The notes: generated from the letters alone by a model not told the origin. A stretch of 64,000 bases of DNA from Pseudoalteromonas aliena SW19 (GCF_014905615.1 NZ_AQGU01000022.1:186001-250000), one strand, 5' to 3'; counted from the first letter of the stretch, positions 29,295 to 39,724 are shown. Numbers and translations: made by a program.

Positions 29295-30146
29295 TTAAGA
29301 CAGCCCACCAAATAATGTAAGCAACGCTATAAGGACTAAATAAAATAATACATTGCGCTTAACAAGCTTAATCATACAAGTGGCTTCGTAGGTACAGCCG
29401 TAATAGCGTTTTTCTACTTGTTCAGCGGCTAATGCTGTGCAAGTGACGACCTTGCGATTAGGGCTGGAAAAATCAAGCGCATAACGCAGCCAACAACTTG
29501 TACCCTTATTAAAGTTTCCTATCACCAAATAACCAAAACTCGTTATACGCGCTGGTAACCAATCAAGCCAAAATAACAATTTATGTACTAACTTAAAGTG
29601 TTTGGCAAAAATTACCTTATGATCTTCTCTGACAAGATCTGCAAAAGTACGTACTAACGCATACAAAACAGCGCCTGGCGCACCTAAAATAACAAACCAA
29701 AAAATAACCGCGCAGTAAAATCTAAAATTAACCCACGCTAATGTTTGTCCAAAGGTTTCGCCGTTATCTTGATCTTCAGTACGCTTTTGCCCAATTTGCA
29801 ACGCATATAACGATGCTGCTGTGCCATCATCTCGCGTTAAAGCATTTAAGTATGATTTATATAACGCACGTTGTTTTGCACAACCAAAACACACTAAAAG
29901 TACGGCAACATTAATACCCAAGTGCCACAACACAAAGTCAGATAAGCAATAAATAAACGCCATCGCAATAACAGGAAGCCCAAGCCAAATTAAAAATCCA
30001 ATACCTGAGGCAAATAAACCTTTCGCTGCGAGTAATTTAGTCGAGCGTTTTAAATAACCATTCGCGTAATAACTTATCTGCCAATAACTTGAGCGAGCCC
30101 CTAAACGCTCAAGTATTAATGCAATTATTATAGAAACCAAAATCAT
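29295..30146 (-). CDS. ampE: AmpE family inner-membrane protein
   Basis: AmpE is a multi-pass inner-membrane protein genetically linked to AmpD and beta-lactamase regulation; its biochemical role is unclear. The ATG at 30146 gives MILVSIIIALILERLG, the usual start, and 283 residues (284 in E. coli). The longer frame begins inside ampD and is rejected. There are about four to five hydrophobic segments and conserved Glu/Arg-rich blocks such as NGETFGQTLAWVNFRFYC and FWFVILGAPGAVLYALVR. It lies 13 bases past ampD. Confidence 0.93.
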   Translation of the reverse strand: MILVSIIIALILERLGARSSYWQISYYANGYLKRSTKLLAAKGLFASGIGFLIWLGLPVIAMAFIYCLSDFVLWHLGINVAVLLVCFGCAKQRALYKSYLNALTRDDGTAASLYALQIGQKRTEDQDNGETFGQTLAWVNFRFYCAVIFWFVILGAPGAVLYALVRTFADLVREDHKVIFAKHFKLVHKLLFWLDWLPARITSFGYLVIGNFNKGTSCWLRYALDFSSPNRKVVTCTALAAEQVEKRYYGCTYEATCMIKLVKRNVLFYLVLIALLTLFGGLS

Positions 30147-30159
30147 TGTAGTTACTCTC

Positions 30160-30714
30160 TTAGCTTGATTGCTCAAGCATATTAAAAAACAATCGCCAAT
30201 CAAAGCTATCGCCAGGGTCGGTTTTGCGGCCCGGTGCTATATCGCAGTGCCCCACAATACGTGAAGGTGTTATTTTAGGATAACGTTGCATTATAGATTG
30301 CACCACACTCGTTAACACTTTGTACTGCGCTAAAGTATAAGCCGTGGTATCCGTGCCTTCTAGCTCAATGCCAATACTAAAATTATTACACGCTGTTTGC
30401 CCTGCAAATTCAGATAAACCAGCATGCCACGCTCGCTTAGAAAAAGGTACATATTGTAAAATTTCGCCAGTACGCTTAATAAAACAATGTGCTGATACCC
30501 TAACTCCCTCTAAATCAGCAAAGCTGTTATGAGCATTACAGTTAAGTGATCCCATAAATAAATCATCCACAAAAGGCGTACCAAACTGCCCTGCGGGTAG
30601 CGATATATTATGGATAACCAACAATGAAATATCGGTATTATCTAGGCGCTCATCAAAATGCGTACAACTACGCTGGAGCGTGTTACTCATCACACCATTT
30701 AAATCTATTTTCAT
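30160..30714 (-). CDS. ampD: 1,6-anhydro-N-acetylmuramyl-L-alanine amidase
   Basis: AmpD is a cytoplasmic zinc amidase that removes the peptide from anhydro-muropeptides during cell-wall recycling. Loss of this class de-represses AmpC beta-lactamase where AmpR is present. Zinc ligands are visible: VIHNISLP, the RAWHAGLSEF motif and VGHCDIAPGRKTDPG with the catalytic Lys/Asp region. The length of 184 is standard. There is no signal peptide, consistent with AmpD rather than AmiD. It is divergent from nadC, as in E. coli, but two short repeats now lie between them. Confidence 0.96.
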   Translation of the reverse strand: MKIDLNGVMSNTLQRSCTHFDERLDNTDISLLVIHNISLPAGQFGTPFVDDLFMGSLNCNAHNSFADLEGVRVSAHCFIKRTGEILQYVPFSKRAWHAGLSEFAGQTACNNFSIGIELEGTDTTAYTLAQYKVLTSVVQSIMQRYPKITPSRIVGHCDIAPGRKTDPGDSFDWRLFFNMLEQSS

Positions 30715-30732
30715 GACACGTTTATTGTATTA

Positions 30733-30816
30733 ATACCAAAAATATATAGCACTGATGCTAAAGGATTTATAAAAAAAATGATAGCGAGTAACGTCCAATG
30801 CTAAGTTTTTTGGTAT
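30733..30816. repeat. Short family-2-like repeat (84 bp)
   Basis: The ends are ATACCAAAAA and TTTTTTGGTAT, the same ATACCAA/TTGGTAT termini as the 161-bp family-2 elements, but the interior is different and shorter. It lies between ampD and a family-3 copy. Confidence 0.55.
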
Positions 30817-30825
30817 CAATGCTCA

Positions 30826-30917
30826 ATAACCTGAACTCTAACTAATAAATCTATCTCAAACTGCTATTCTCAGCGCTAACTACGTTAGTAAATCTCTTAA
30901 CCAGAATTCAGGTTAAA
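30826..30917. repeat. Family-3 repeat, short copy (92 bp)
   Basis: ATAACCTGAACTCTAA at the left and CCAGAATTCAGGTTAA at the right form an inverted repeat. The interior AATAAATCTATCTC and CAGCGCTAACTACGTTAG matches the 199-bp copy at 16401, with the middle ~100 bp absent. Confidence 0.7.
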
Positions 30918-31002
30918 TAAGGAAAAACCATCTCTAAACTGATCTTGTTTGTAGTCGAGCATTAAAAGCTAAGCGCTTCTCTTTCATCGACAAACATAGT
31001 AA

Positions 31003-31884
<882 letters not shown>

Positions 31885-31955
31885 AAATAATACAAAAATA
31901 AAACTTAAACCTCGCTAATTCATTGACAGAATATGAAAAAAAGCATTTAATAACC

Positions 31956-32003
31956 CAAAAGGATTACTTTGTAACAATTTGTTAAATAAAGTATCCTTTT
32001 TTA
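31956..32003 (+). terminator. Probable terminator after nadC
   Basis: AAAGGAT-T-ACTTT pairs with AAAGT-ATCCTTT across a 20-base loop, followed by TTTT. The stem has one bulged base and the loop is long. The rest of the 31885-32549 gap holds a family-2 repeat and the pilA leader. Confidence 0.6.
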
Positions 32004-32185
32004 GCTTTACAACAATGCTAAATAGTAAAAAACAGTGATAGAATTACACCTGTGTATTACTTATACTTTAAAAGCAATACTAAGTAACAGAGGTGCACAA
32101 AGTAAAACAGCTTGTTATTAACGTTGTAAAAACGAAAGTCACTAAACTGTTTATTTTATGTCTATACTCTGAGCTGTTAGTTGTT

Positions 32186-32345
32186 ATACCAATCTGCTTA
32201 TATATGGGGTCTATTTAACGTTAAGAAAATTACGCTAGAACTAGGCAAAAATTTTGTATCTAGTTGTTCTAAATAAAAGATTTTTAACGACGTTATAGTG
32301 CAATTTAATTCGTTAAATTGATCAAAGATTTATGCAGTTTGGTAT
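32186..32345. repeat. Family-2 MITE-like repeat, 160 bp, copy 2
   Basis: ATACCAATCTG...CAGTTTGGTAT ends flank an interior nearly identical to copy 1 (10785-10945), including ATATGGGGTCTATTTAACG and CTAGTTGTTCTAAATAAA. It lies in the long region upstream of pilA. Confidence 0.85.
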
Positions 32346-32549
32346 TACTAGCATATAAAGGAATGAGTGTTTAGTTAATCGTTTAATAGCTTGTATATAA
32401 TGAATTCGTATTTAGCTTTTGTGTTTAAACCTAAGCTAAAAATGCAGTAAAATTTACTTTAAATAAAACGGTAAATAAATCAATTAAGTTAAGCGGCTTG
32501 CCACTTACATGATTGAACATACAAAAATCTATCCTTTAGGAGAGGAAAC

Positions 32550-32993
32550 ATGAAAACAATGACTCAAAAACAACAGGGTTTCACCCTAATAGAATTAATG
32601 ATTGTAGTAGCAATCATCGGCATTTTGGCTGCTATTGCACTGCCTGCATACTCTGACTACCAAGCAACTTCGAAATTAACTGCTGGTTTAGCTGAAATTA
32701 CAGGTGCTAAAACAGAATTTGAAATAAAAAGAAATAATGGTGAAGCAATCACAGGAATTAGTGATCTTAAAAGCATTAAAGACACATCAACTCAAAATTG
32801 TAATATCACAGCAACTGGAACAACTATCGTCTGTACTATTGTTAAAGCACCTTCACAAGTTATTGGCGCAACTATTACTTGGACTCGAACTGATGCTACA
32901 GGTCTGTGGGAATGTGCAACTGCGGGTATAACTGGTGACGCATCTCTTGCACCAAAAAGCTGCCCTCAAGCTGCTACTACAACTACGCCATAA
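32550..32993 (+). CDS. pilA: Type IV major pilin PilA
   Basis: This is a type IVa prepilin of 147 residues. The short basic leader [10 protein letters not shown] is cut by PilD before the N-methylated Phe of [10 protein letters not shown], with Glu5 conserved; the hydrophobic helix follows. The globular part has four cysteines, allowing the C-terminal disulfide loop, and a Thr-rich tail. GGAGAGG lies at good spacing before the ATG. It is followed by a strong terminator, so pilin is made separately from the assembly proteins. Confidence 0.95.
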   Translation: MKTMTQKQQGFTLIELMIVVAIIGILAAIALPAYSDYQATSKLTAGLAEITGAKTEFEIKRNNGEAITGISDLKSIKDTSTQNCNITATGTTIVCTIVKAPSQVIGATITWTRTDATGLWECATAGITGDASLAPKSCPQAATTTTP

Positions 32994-33013
32994 GTTATAG
33001 CTTGGTAGAACAT

Positions 33014-33039
33014 AAAAACGCTCATTTTTGAGCGTTTTT
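33014..33039 (+). terminator. Intrinsic terminator after pilA
   Basis: AAAACGCTCA-TTTT-TGAGCGTTTT followed by more T. It separates pilA from pilC and explains how pilin can be far more abundant than the platform protein. Confidence 0.93.
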
Positions 33040-33098
33040 ACCATTTTATTAATACAATTACTTTTCCCAAACCTAAATTGTCATTTGGAAGCCTGATT

Positions 33099-34325
33099 AT
33101 GGCGAAAAAACAAGAAAATAAGGGGCTCGATACTTTTAAATGGGTTGGTGTTAGCGCTCGAGGTAAACGCCTTGAAGGAGAGCTTACAGGTACAAGTATA
33201 GCACTTGTTAAAGCACAGCTTCGCAAGCAAGGGGTCACCCCATCAAAAGTTAAACGTAAACCAAAACCTTTATTCGGCGTACACACGCAAAAAATAACGC
33301 CAAAAGACATCGCATTAGTGACCCGACAAATTGCTACTATGCTCATGGCAGGCGTCCCCCTTATACAATCGATAGAAATGATTGGTTCAGGCGCAACTAA
33401 TAAAAGCGTTGGCAAGCTAATGGAAGCGATTGCAGGTGACGTAAAAGCCGGCCAACCTCTGTCTACTGCACTTAGAAAATACCCACGTTATTTTGATGAC
33501 TTATACTGTGATTTAGTTGAGTCGGGCGAGCAATCGGGTGCCCTTGATAAAATATTTGATCGTGTTGCAATTTATAAAGAAAAATCTGAAGCGCTTAAAT
33601 CAAAAATTAAAAAAGCCATGTTTTACCCTATGTCTGTATTAGCTATTGCAGGGATTGTTACTTCTATTTTGCTCATATTTGTAGTGCCGCAATTTCAGGA
33701 CATTTTTGCTGGTTTTGGCGCTGAGTTGCCTCCATTTACTTTATTTGTGATTGCTATTTCTGAATTTATGCAGGAATACTGGTGGATTATACTAATAATA
33801 ATGGTTGCCGCTGGGTGGATTTTTAAAGAAGCCAAACTTAAAAGCTTAAAACTGCGTGATGCCAACGATAGGGTTATATTAAAGCTACCAGTAATAGGCA
33901 TGATTTTAAATAAAGCAGCCGTTGCGCGTTACGCGCGTACACTTTCTACCACGTTTGCAGCTGGTGTGCCGTTAATTGAGGCTCTTGATTCTGCGGCGGG
34001 TGCCTCAGGTAATGCGGTATATCGCTATGCTATTTTAGATATAAAAGCAGAGGTTGCCTCTGGTAACCAGATGAACTGGGCTATGCGCAATTCAAAAATA
34101 TTCCCCGATATGGTAATCCAAATGGTTGCTATTGGTGAAGAGTCTGGCGCACTTGATGATATGCTGGCCAAAGTAGCCACTATTTATGAGCAAGAAGTAG
34201 ATGATGCAGTTGATGGCTTATCTAGCTTATTAGAACCATTAATTATGGCTGTACTCGGTGTGCTGGTCGGTGGTTTAATTGTTGCTATGTACCTCCCTAT
34301 TTTCCAACTTGGTTCTGTTATTTAA
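33099..34325 (+). CDS. pilC: Type IV pilus inner-membrane platform protein PilC
   Basis: PilC is the polytopic platform on which the PilB/PilT motors act. It has two repeated T2SSF domains, each with the pattern RQIATMLMAGVPLIQSIEM and ARTLSTTFAAGVPLIEALD. There are three main hydrophobic segments, including MSVLAIAGIVTSILLIFVV and the C-terminal VLGVLVGGLIVAMYLPIF. The ATG at 33099 follows GGAA and gives 408 residues. It is followed 17 bases later by pilD. Confidence 0.95.
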   Translation: MAKKQENKGLDTFKWVGVSARGKRLEGELTGTSIALVKAQLRKQGVTPSKVKRKPKPLFGVHTQKITPKDIALVTRQIATMLMAGVPLIQSIEMIGSGATNKSVGKLMEAIAGDVKAGQPLSTALRKYPRYFDDLYCDLVESGEQSGALDKIFDRVAIYKEKSEALKSKIKKAMFYPMSVLAIAGIVTSILLIFVVPQFQDIFAGFGAELPPFTLFVIAISEFMQEYWWIILIIMVAAGWIFKEAKLKSLKLRDANDRVILKLPVIGMILNKAAVARYARTLSTTFAAGVPLIEALDSAAGASGNAVYRYAILDIKAEVASGNQMNWAMRNSKIFPDMVIQMVAIGEESGALDDMLAKVATIYEQEVDDAVDGLSSLLEPLIMAVLGVLVGGLIVAMYLPIFQLGSVI

Positions 34326-34342
34326 TTATTTGGTTTTTTTAT

Positions 34343-35227
34343 ATGCAAAGTATTATAGAAGTAATGCAAAGCCAATTGTGGTTTTACTTAACCGCCATTG
34401 GCTTAGTTAGTTTATGTGTAGGTAGCTTTTTAAATGTGGTCATTTACCGGCTACCGTTAATGATGCAAAAAGAATGGCAAAGTGAATGCCGTATTTTATT
34501 AGAGGATGACCTTAAAAATAGCGTGCCTTTAAATACCACGCCATTTAATTTAGTAAAACCCAACTCAACCTGCCCGCATTGTAAAAGCGCCATTAAACCT
34601 TGGCAAAACATCCCAATTATTAGTTGGCTCGCATTAAAAGGAAAATGCGCAAGTTGTCAAAATACGATAGCCGCACGCTACCCACTTGTTGAAGCCATTA
34701 CCGCGCTATTGAGCTTAATTGTTGCATATACTGTGGGTGCTAATGAACAAGCATTACTCTATATTTTAATTACGTGGGCATTAGTTGCATTAACATTCAT
34801 TGATATTGATCACATGCTCTTACCCGACCAGCTTACATTACCGCTTGTGTGGCTTGCCTTAATAGCATCTGTAATGGGCTATACCATATCACCCAGCGAT
34901 GCCATTATTGGTGCGGCCTGCGGTTATTTAAGCTTATGGAGTGTATTTTGGTTATTTAAGTTACTTACCGGCAAAGAAGGTATGGGCTACGGCGATTTTA
35001 AATTACTTGCCGTGTTTGGTGCCCTACTTGGTTGGCAATCACTGCTCACGATTATATTACTCTCAAGCGTAGTCGGTGCCATTATTGGTATTACATTATT
35101 AAGTATTCAAGGAAAAGACAAAGCCACCCCTATTCCTTTTGGCCCTTACTTGGCAATCGCAGGTTGGATCACTATGCTTTGGGGCAACCAACTGCAAACT
35201 ATGTATTTAAATTTAGTTGGTTACTAA
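34343..35227 (+). CDS. pilD: Prepilin peptidase / N-methyltransferase PilD
   Basis: PilD cuts the leader of prepilins and methylates the new N-terminus; it usually also serves type II secretion pseudopilins. Signatures are FLNVVIYRLP near the N-terminus, the paired zinc-binding CPHC and CASC motifs, and the two catalytic aspartates in DIDHMLLPDQL and GYGDFKLLA. There are about eight membrane segments. The length of 294 is normal. coaE starts directly after it. Confidence 0.96.
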   Translation: MQSIIEVMQSQLWFYLTAIGLVSLCVGSFLNVVIYRLPLMMQKEWQSECRILLEDDLKNSVPLNTTPFNLVKPNSTCPHCKSAIKPWQNIPIISWLALKGKCASCQNTIAARYPLVEAITALLSLIVAYTVGANEQALLYILITWALVALTFIDIDHMLLPDQLTLPLVWLALIASVMGYTISPSDAIIGAACGYLSLWSVFWLFKLLTGKEGMGYGDFKLLAVFGALLGWQSLLTIILLSSVVGAIIGITLLSIQGKDKATPIPFGPYLAIAGWITMLWGNQLQTMYLNLVGY

Positions 35228-35228
35228 A

Positions 35229-35873
35229 ATGAATAAGCAAACAGGTGAAAAAAATACCAAAAGCCCAAATTGGGTATTAGGTTTAACCGGTGGTATTGGC
35301 TGCGGTAAAACAGCTATCAGTAATATGTTTGAGGAGCTTGGGATAACAATTATTGATGCCGATATAGTCGCTCGCCAAGTGGTAGAGCCCAACAGCACAG
35401 GTTTAAATGCAATAATTGCTCACTTTGGTGAAGAGATATTACTAAGCGATGGTACGTTAAACAGAAGTGCCTTGCGCACCCGTATTTTTACTAACCATAC
35501 AGATAAAGAGTGGCTAAATAACTTACTTCACCCTCTGATCCGTAATAAAATACTCGCCGATTTAAATGCGGCCAGTAGTGCTTATGTCGTTTTAGTTGCA
35601 CCATTGTTATTTGAAAATGGCCTTGATAAACAGTGCAATCGTACTCTCCTCATAGATGTACCTAAAAACATACAAGTAGAGCGAACCGTTAAACGCGACG
35701 GCGTGAGTCTTGATCAAGTAAATAGTATTATTGCCACGCAAATGTCTCGTGAAAATAAACAGCAAAAAGCGGACGACATTTTAAATAACGACCGCGATTT
35801 AGCACTCGTAAAGTTAGATCTTTTGTTACTTCATGATCATTACTTAAAATTAGTGTCAAAAAACACAACTTAA
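35229..35873 (+). CDS. coaE: Dephospho-CoA kinase
   Basis: CoaE makes the last step of coenzyme A synthesis, phosphorylating the 3' hydroxyl of dephospho-CoA. The P-loop GLTGGIGCGKTAISN is near residue 21, followed by IDADIVARQVV. LLHPLIR and VAPLLFENG are further family motifs. The ATG at 35229 lies one base after the pilD stop; an upstream TTG inside pilD is less likely. The association with pilD is the standard gammaproteobacterial order. Confidence 0.95.
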   Translation: MNKQTGEKNTKSPNWVLGLTGGIGCGKTAISNMFEELGITIIDADIVARQVVEPNSTGLNAIIAHFGEEILLSDGTLNRSALRTRIFTNHTDKEWLNNLLHPLIRNKILADLNAASSAYVVLVAPLLFENGLDKQCNRTLLIDVPKNIQVERTVKRDGVSLDQVNSIIATQMSRENKQQKADDILNNDRDLALVKLDLLLLHDHYLKLVSKNTT

Positions 35874-35988
35874 ACGGTCATATATTACTGTTTCAGCTTA
35901 TAAAATTAGCCTAGATTGTGAAGAGTGATGTAATCCCCTTCTTTTTTCTGATAAATTGTTAACATTGAAAGATTTAAACAGGTGCGCA

Positions 35989-37665
35989 ATGAATATTAAC
36001 TCACCGTTATTGAGAAAGTTTATTACCCTTGGTCGTATCGATGCAGATATGGTCAAAGAAAAACAACAAGAATTTACCTCAACAGCTGAGCTTATTTCTA
36101 AATGTGGCAAAATCGACAGTAAAGATTTAGCTGCACAATGCATCGATTTATTTCGCGTACCCTACTTCGATCTAAAAGATTTTGATCCTGCTAAAATTCC
36201 TGCAGAGCTGGTAAAAGAAAAACTTATTCGCAAGCATCATATTTTACCGCTGGTAAAAAAAGATAGAAAAGTTTACATCGCAGCCTCTGATCCAACCGAC
36301 TATGGCGCATTTGAAAATTTTGAATTTAGCACTGGTTTGTCGTGTGAGATTGTTGTTGTTGATTATATTCAGCTCAATAATAAAATTGAGCAATTACTCG
36401 ATGCAGCGGGAAGTTTAAATTTAAGTGATGATGAATTTAAAGAATTTGCAGACTTAGACACCGAAGGTGTAAAAGACTCCGCACCAAAAGATGATGAAAA
36501 AGAAGATGCGCCGATCATTGTTTACATCAATAAAATTTTGATGGATGCAATTAAAAAAGGCGCGTCTGATCTACACTTTGAACCCTATGAACACAAATAC
36601 CGCATCCGTTTTCGTATTGATGGCATTTTGCACGAAGTAGCAAGTCCGCCCAATACTCTTGCAACTAAACTTTCTGCGCGTATAAAAGTAATGGCACGCC
36701 TCGATATTGCTGAAAAACGTAAACCACAAGATGGCCGTATAAAACTAAAAATAACTGAACGGAAAAGTATCGACTTTCGTGTCAGTTCGATGCCAACGCT
36801 GTGGGGCGAAAAAATAGTAATGCGTATCCTTGATTCTTCAAGCGCTATGCTAGGCATTGATGTATTAGGTTACGAACCAGAACAAAAAAAATTATATATG
36901 GATGCACTTGCTCAGCCTCAAGGTATGATTTTAGTAACAGGGCCAACCGGTTCTGGTAAAACGGTATCACTTTACACTGGTTTAAACATACTAAATAAAC
37001 CAGAGCGCAACATTAGCACCGCAGAAGATCCGGTTGAAATTAACCTTGAAGGTATTAACCAAGTACAAATTAATATTAAAGCGGATATGACCTTTGCCAA
37101 TGCATTACGCGCCTTTTTACGTCAAGATCCAGACGTGGTAATGGTGGGTGAAATACGTGATTTAGAAACCGCCGAAATATCTATTAAAGCAGCACAAACC
37201 GGCCACTTAGTATTATCAACCCTACATACTAATTCAGCACCGGAAACAATCACCCGTTTATTAAATATGGGTGTGCCAGCTTATAACGTAGCAAGCTCGA
37301 TCAGCTTAATTATAGCCCAACGCCTAGCACGTCGTTTATGCCCTAAATGTAAAACGCCTGAAATACTACCAAGCGAAGAACTCACTCGCCAAGGCTTTAG
37401 CCCACAACAAATAAGTGAAATGACACTTTATGCACCAAAAGGGTGTGATAGCTGCACTGATGGCTATAAAGGTCGTGTGGGTATTTACGAAGTTATGCAA
37501 ATCACTCCCGAAATTGCCCAAATTATTATGCGCGGCGGCAACTCATTAGAAATAGCAGATGTATCACTTAAAGCTGGGTTTAATAATTTGCGTATATCTG
37601 GTATTCGTAAAGCCGCTGATGGTATGACCTCACTTGCTGAAATTAACCGTGTGACTAATTTTTAA
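35989..37665 (+). CDS. pilB: Type IV pilus extension ATPase PilB
   Basis: PilB is the hexameric ATPase that drives pilus assembly. After an N-terminal MshEN-like region, the GspE-type ATPase domain has Walker [13 protein letters not shown], the Asp box ([17 protein letters not shown]), Walker [19 protein letters not shown], and the His box [13 protein letters not shown]. The zinc motif CPKC...CDSC is present. The ATG at 35989 follows AGGTG. Oddly, it lies after coaE, not between pilA and pilC; the 115-base gap upstream may hold its own promoter. Confidence 0.96.
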   Translation: MNINSPLLRKFITLGRIDADMVKEKQQEFTSTAELISKCGKIDSKDLAAQCIDLFRVPYFDLKDFDPAKIPAELVKEKLIRKHHILPLVKKDRKVYIAASDPTDYGAFENFEFSTGLSCEIVVVDYIQLNNKIEQLLDAAGSLNLSDDEFKEFADLDTEGVKDSAPKDDEKEDAPIIVYINKILMDAIKKGASDLHFEPYEHKYRIRFRIDGILHEVASPPNTLATKLSARIKVMARLDIAEKRKPQDGRIKLKITERKSIDFRVSSMPTLWGEKIVMRILDSSSAMLGIDVLGYEPEQKKLYMDALAQPQGMILVTGPTGSGKTVSLYTGLNILNKPERNISTAEDPVEINLEGINQVQINIKADMTFANALRAFLRQDPDVVMVGEIRDLETAEISIKAAQTGHLVLSTLHTNSAPETITRLLNMGVPAYNVASSISLIIAQRLARRLCPKCKTPEILPSEELTRQGFSPQQISEMTLYAPKGCDSCTDGYKGRVGIYEVMQITPEIAQIIMRGGNSLEIADVSLKAGFNNLRISGIRKAADGMTSLAEINRVTNF

Positions 37666-37728
37666 AGACTCACCGTAATAATTATAAAGCTCTGAAGATA
37701 TAATTTAGAATACTTAGAGACTCATATC

Positions 37729-37754
37729 TAAGTAACCTGAACTCTGGTTAAGTA
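37729..37754. repeat. Solitary family-3 end
   Basis: TAACC-TGAACTCT-GGTTA is a single copy of the family-3 terminal sequence, itself a short palindrome, in the gap between pilB and yacG. The same motif stands at 4320-4341. Confidence 0.5.
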
Positions 37755-37790
37755 ATGTAATATGCACCAAAAATTTGTAGAGAGTAATTT

Positions 37791-38021
37791 ATGCCTACTG
37801 TTGTAAACTGCCCAACCTGTAAAACTAAAGTTGAATGGTCAGAGCAAAGTCCATTTCGCCCGTTTTGCTCAAAGCGCTGCCAGCTTATTGATCTCGGTGA
37901 GTGGTCGTTTGAAAATAATAAAATTTCTGCGCCAATCACCTCCGCAGATGAATTTAGCCAAGACATGATTGAAGATATTGAAGCCATGATGGCTAAAAAT
38001 GAAGATGATTTTTTTAAATAA
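37791..38021 (+). CDS. yacG: DNA gyrase inhibitor / zinc-binding protein YacG
   Basis: YacG is a small zinc protein that binds GyrB and blocks DNA binding by gyrase in E. coli. The 76-residue sequence has the four zinc cysteines ([10 protein letters not shown] and [16 protein letters not shown]) and an acidic tail. It ends the coaE-side pilus cluster, its normal place. A terminator follows. Confidence 0.95.
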   Translation: MPTVVNCPTCKTKVEWSEQSPFRPFCSKRCQLIDLGEWSFENNKISAPITSADEFSQDMIEDIEAMMAKNEDDFFK

Positions 38022-38045
38022 TTTATCTCCATAATGCCCTAAAAA

Positions 38046-38071
38046 AAAAACCAGCATTACGCTGGTTTTTT
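38046..38071 (+). terminator. Intrinsic terminator after yacG
   Basis: AAAACCAGC-ATTAC-GCTGGTTTT with an A run before and a T run after. The adjoining family-1 repeat starts immediately downstream. Confidence 0.9.
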
Positions 38072-38072
38072 G

Positions 38073-38337
38073 GGGCGTGCTGACCTTTCGTGATTAATTT
38101 TGCAGCAGAATGTTTGGTATTTAGGCAAGACAGAGCCTATGTCGTGTGGTTATTCCCCATAAATAGGCGATAACGTAGTGTAAATGCCAAACATGCGCTG
38201 CCCTTTGGGTTCTTTCTAGGGACGATTAACTCTTTGTTGCTCGGTTTTTACTTAGCCCACTAGGTTACAAACCTCGCGCCGCGATTAAATCGCCCCTAGA
38301 TTGAACAAATTTCAATCTACAAAGGTCAACACGCCCT
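38073..38337 (-). repeat. Family-1 MITE-like repeat, full-length copy C (265 bp)
   Basis: This is the best-preserved copy. The 20-base ends (GGGCGTGCTGACCTTT...AAAGGTCAACACGCCC) are inverted repeats with few mismatches. It contains a 9-bp hairpin TAGATTGAA/TTCAATCTA next to GCGCCGCGATTAAATCGC. It has no ORF, so movement would need a transposase elsewhere. It fills the gap between yacG and the CpxP-like gene. Confidence 0.85.
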
Positions 38338-38358
38338 AGTATTTACAAAAAAGTAAAA

Positions 38359-38847
38359 TTAACTTTTTTGTTTACGGTGCTTTTTACTCATACGCTTTTG
38401 CATTTTTTCAAATTTCTCGCGTTGCTCTGCATTTAAAACTTGCCATACCTGATGCTGAGTTTTTAATTTAATGAGTCCAACCTCTTCGCCTTTTTGATGG
38501 CGTTGCGCTAATAATTCTTTTGCTGCATTTTCGTCAAAGCTAGCAGAAGCAAGTAATGCTTCTTTTTTTGCTCTGTTAGCCTCATGCTGCGCTTTTCGGG
38601 CTTCTTTATCAGTGCCTCTTAGCGTTTGCATTTGGGCTTTTTGAGCTTCAAAAATTGCTTTTAATTGGGTTTGTTGTTCATCGGTTAAATCAAGCTTATT
38701 AGCACCACGTTCGGAAAGTAAAAAATGCGCTTGAGAATGGCCTTGCTTGTGTCCGTCACTTTTAGCGATTACGCTACCTGCACCTAGAGTGGCAGTTGCA
38801 AGACCACAAACAAGTACTAATTTAGAAAGTGTATTTAATTTAGTCAT
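38359..38847 (-). CDS. CpxP/Spy-like periplasmic stress protein
   Basis: The 162-residue protein has a signal peptide (cleavage after VIAK or VIA) and a Lys/Gln/Ala-rich helical body. The two LTxxQ-type motifs that define the Spy/CpxP family are present: LTDEQQTQL and LNAEQREKF. These proteins are periplasmic chaperones; CpxP damps CpxA signalling. It is divergent from cpxR with a CpxR box between, like cpxP in E. coli. The second ATG (38847) has AAGG at the best distance. Confidence 0.85.
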   Translation of the reverse strand: MTKLNTLSKLVLVCGLATATLGAGSVIAKSDGHKQGHSQAHFLLSERGANKLDLTDEQQTQLKAIFEAQKAQMQTLRGTDKEARKAQHEANRAKKEALLASASFDENAAKELLAQRHQKGEEVGLIKLKTQHQVWQVLNAEQREKFEKMQKRMSKKHRKQKS

Positions 38848-38956
38848 AATCATACCTTAACGATGGGTTTAACTTATGGTTTAGTTCGGTTAGTTGTCAC
38901 TGCTTAATCAGCTGAGTTAACTATACATCTTGCAATGCAAAGTAACGCAAAGCAGT

Positions 38957-38972
38957 GTAAAGGTTGTGTAAA
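38957..38972. promoter_or_regulatory. CpxR box between cpxP-like gene and cpxR
   Basis: GTAAA-GGTTGT-GTAAA matches the tandem CpxR recognition sequence GTAAA-N5-GTAAA with a one-base longer spacer. It lies in the 187-base divergent region, so it could control both sides. Confidence 0.7.
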
Positions 38973-39034
38973 GATTCACTTTCAGATAATTTTGCGCGTA
39001 AAATTACGCCATAAGTAACTCTAAGGGTTTGCAA

Positions 39035-39724
39035 ATGAAACTATTAATGATTGATGACGATACGGGCCTTTGTGAGCTGTTAAGCGAGTATTTAAAGGCG
39101 CAGGGCTTTGAAATACAAAGCGTACACGATGGCGAGCAAGGCTTAAAGCTAGCTCAGGCGAACGACTACGCACTCATATTGCTTGATGTAATGCTACCGA
39201 CTCTCGATGGCTTTGAAGTACTTAAACAGTTAAGACAAAGCAAATTGACGCCGGTGATTATGCTCACTGCAAAAGGCGAAGACTTCGATCGCATTTTTGG
39301 CTTAGAGCTAGGCGCCGATGATTATATTCCAAAACCTTTCAACCACCGTGAATTACTCGCCCGTGTTAAAGCAATTACGCGCCGTATTGAGCATATAAAT
39401 AGTTTAAATATGACAGCCAGTAACAAAGTACTAATCAATGGTGTAATCGTTAATTATGCTGCCAGAGAAGCCTCTATAAACGAGCATGTGTTGTGCCTTA
39501 CAGGCACCGAATATGAAATATTAGCGTTGCTCTGCAAAAATGCTGGTGACGTGGTGAGTAAAGAGCTGATTAGCGAAGAAGTGTTGGGTCGCCGCTTGGC
39601 GTCATTCGATCGCTCTATAGACATGCACGTTAGTAATATACGTAAAAAAATAGCTGAGTACATCCCTACAGAGCGAATTAAAACAATGCGAGGCACAGGC
39701 TATGTATTCATTCAAGGCGAGTAA
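39035..39724 (+). CDS. cpxR: Two-component response regulator, CpxR-like
   Basis: This is an OmpR/PhoB-family regulator. The receiver domain has the acidic pocket (MIDDDTGLC), the phosphoacceptor Asp in LLDVMLPTLDGF, and the conserved Thr/Lys (MLTAKG, YIPKPFN). The winged-helix domain ends in SFDRSIDMHVSNIRKKI and the terminal RGTGYVFI. Identity as CpxR rests on the neighbouring CpxP-like gene, the CpxR box and the sequence type. The ATG at 39035 has AAGGG before it. Confidence 0.9.
   Translation: MKLLMIDDDTGLCELLSEYLKAQGFEIQSVHDGEQGLKLAQANDYALILLDVMLPTLDGFEVLKQLRQSKLTPVIMLTAKGEDFDRIFGLELGADDYIPKPFNHRELLARVKAITRRIEHINSLNMTASNKVLINGVIVNYAAREASINEHVLCLTGTEYEILALLCKNAGDVVSKELISEEVLGRRLASFDRSIDMHVSNIRKKIAEYIPTERIKTMRGTGYVFIQGE

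Noticed and set aside
35874..35988. A clear sigma-54 promoter for pilB, or the same upstream of pilA
   Set aside because: No acceptable GG-N10-GC type -24/-12 motif was found in either region.
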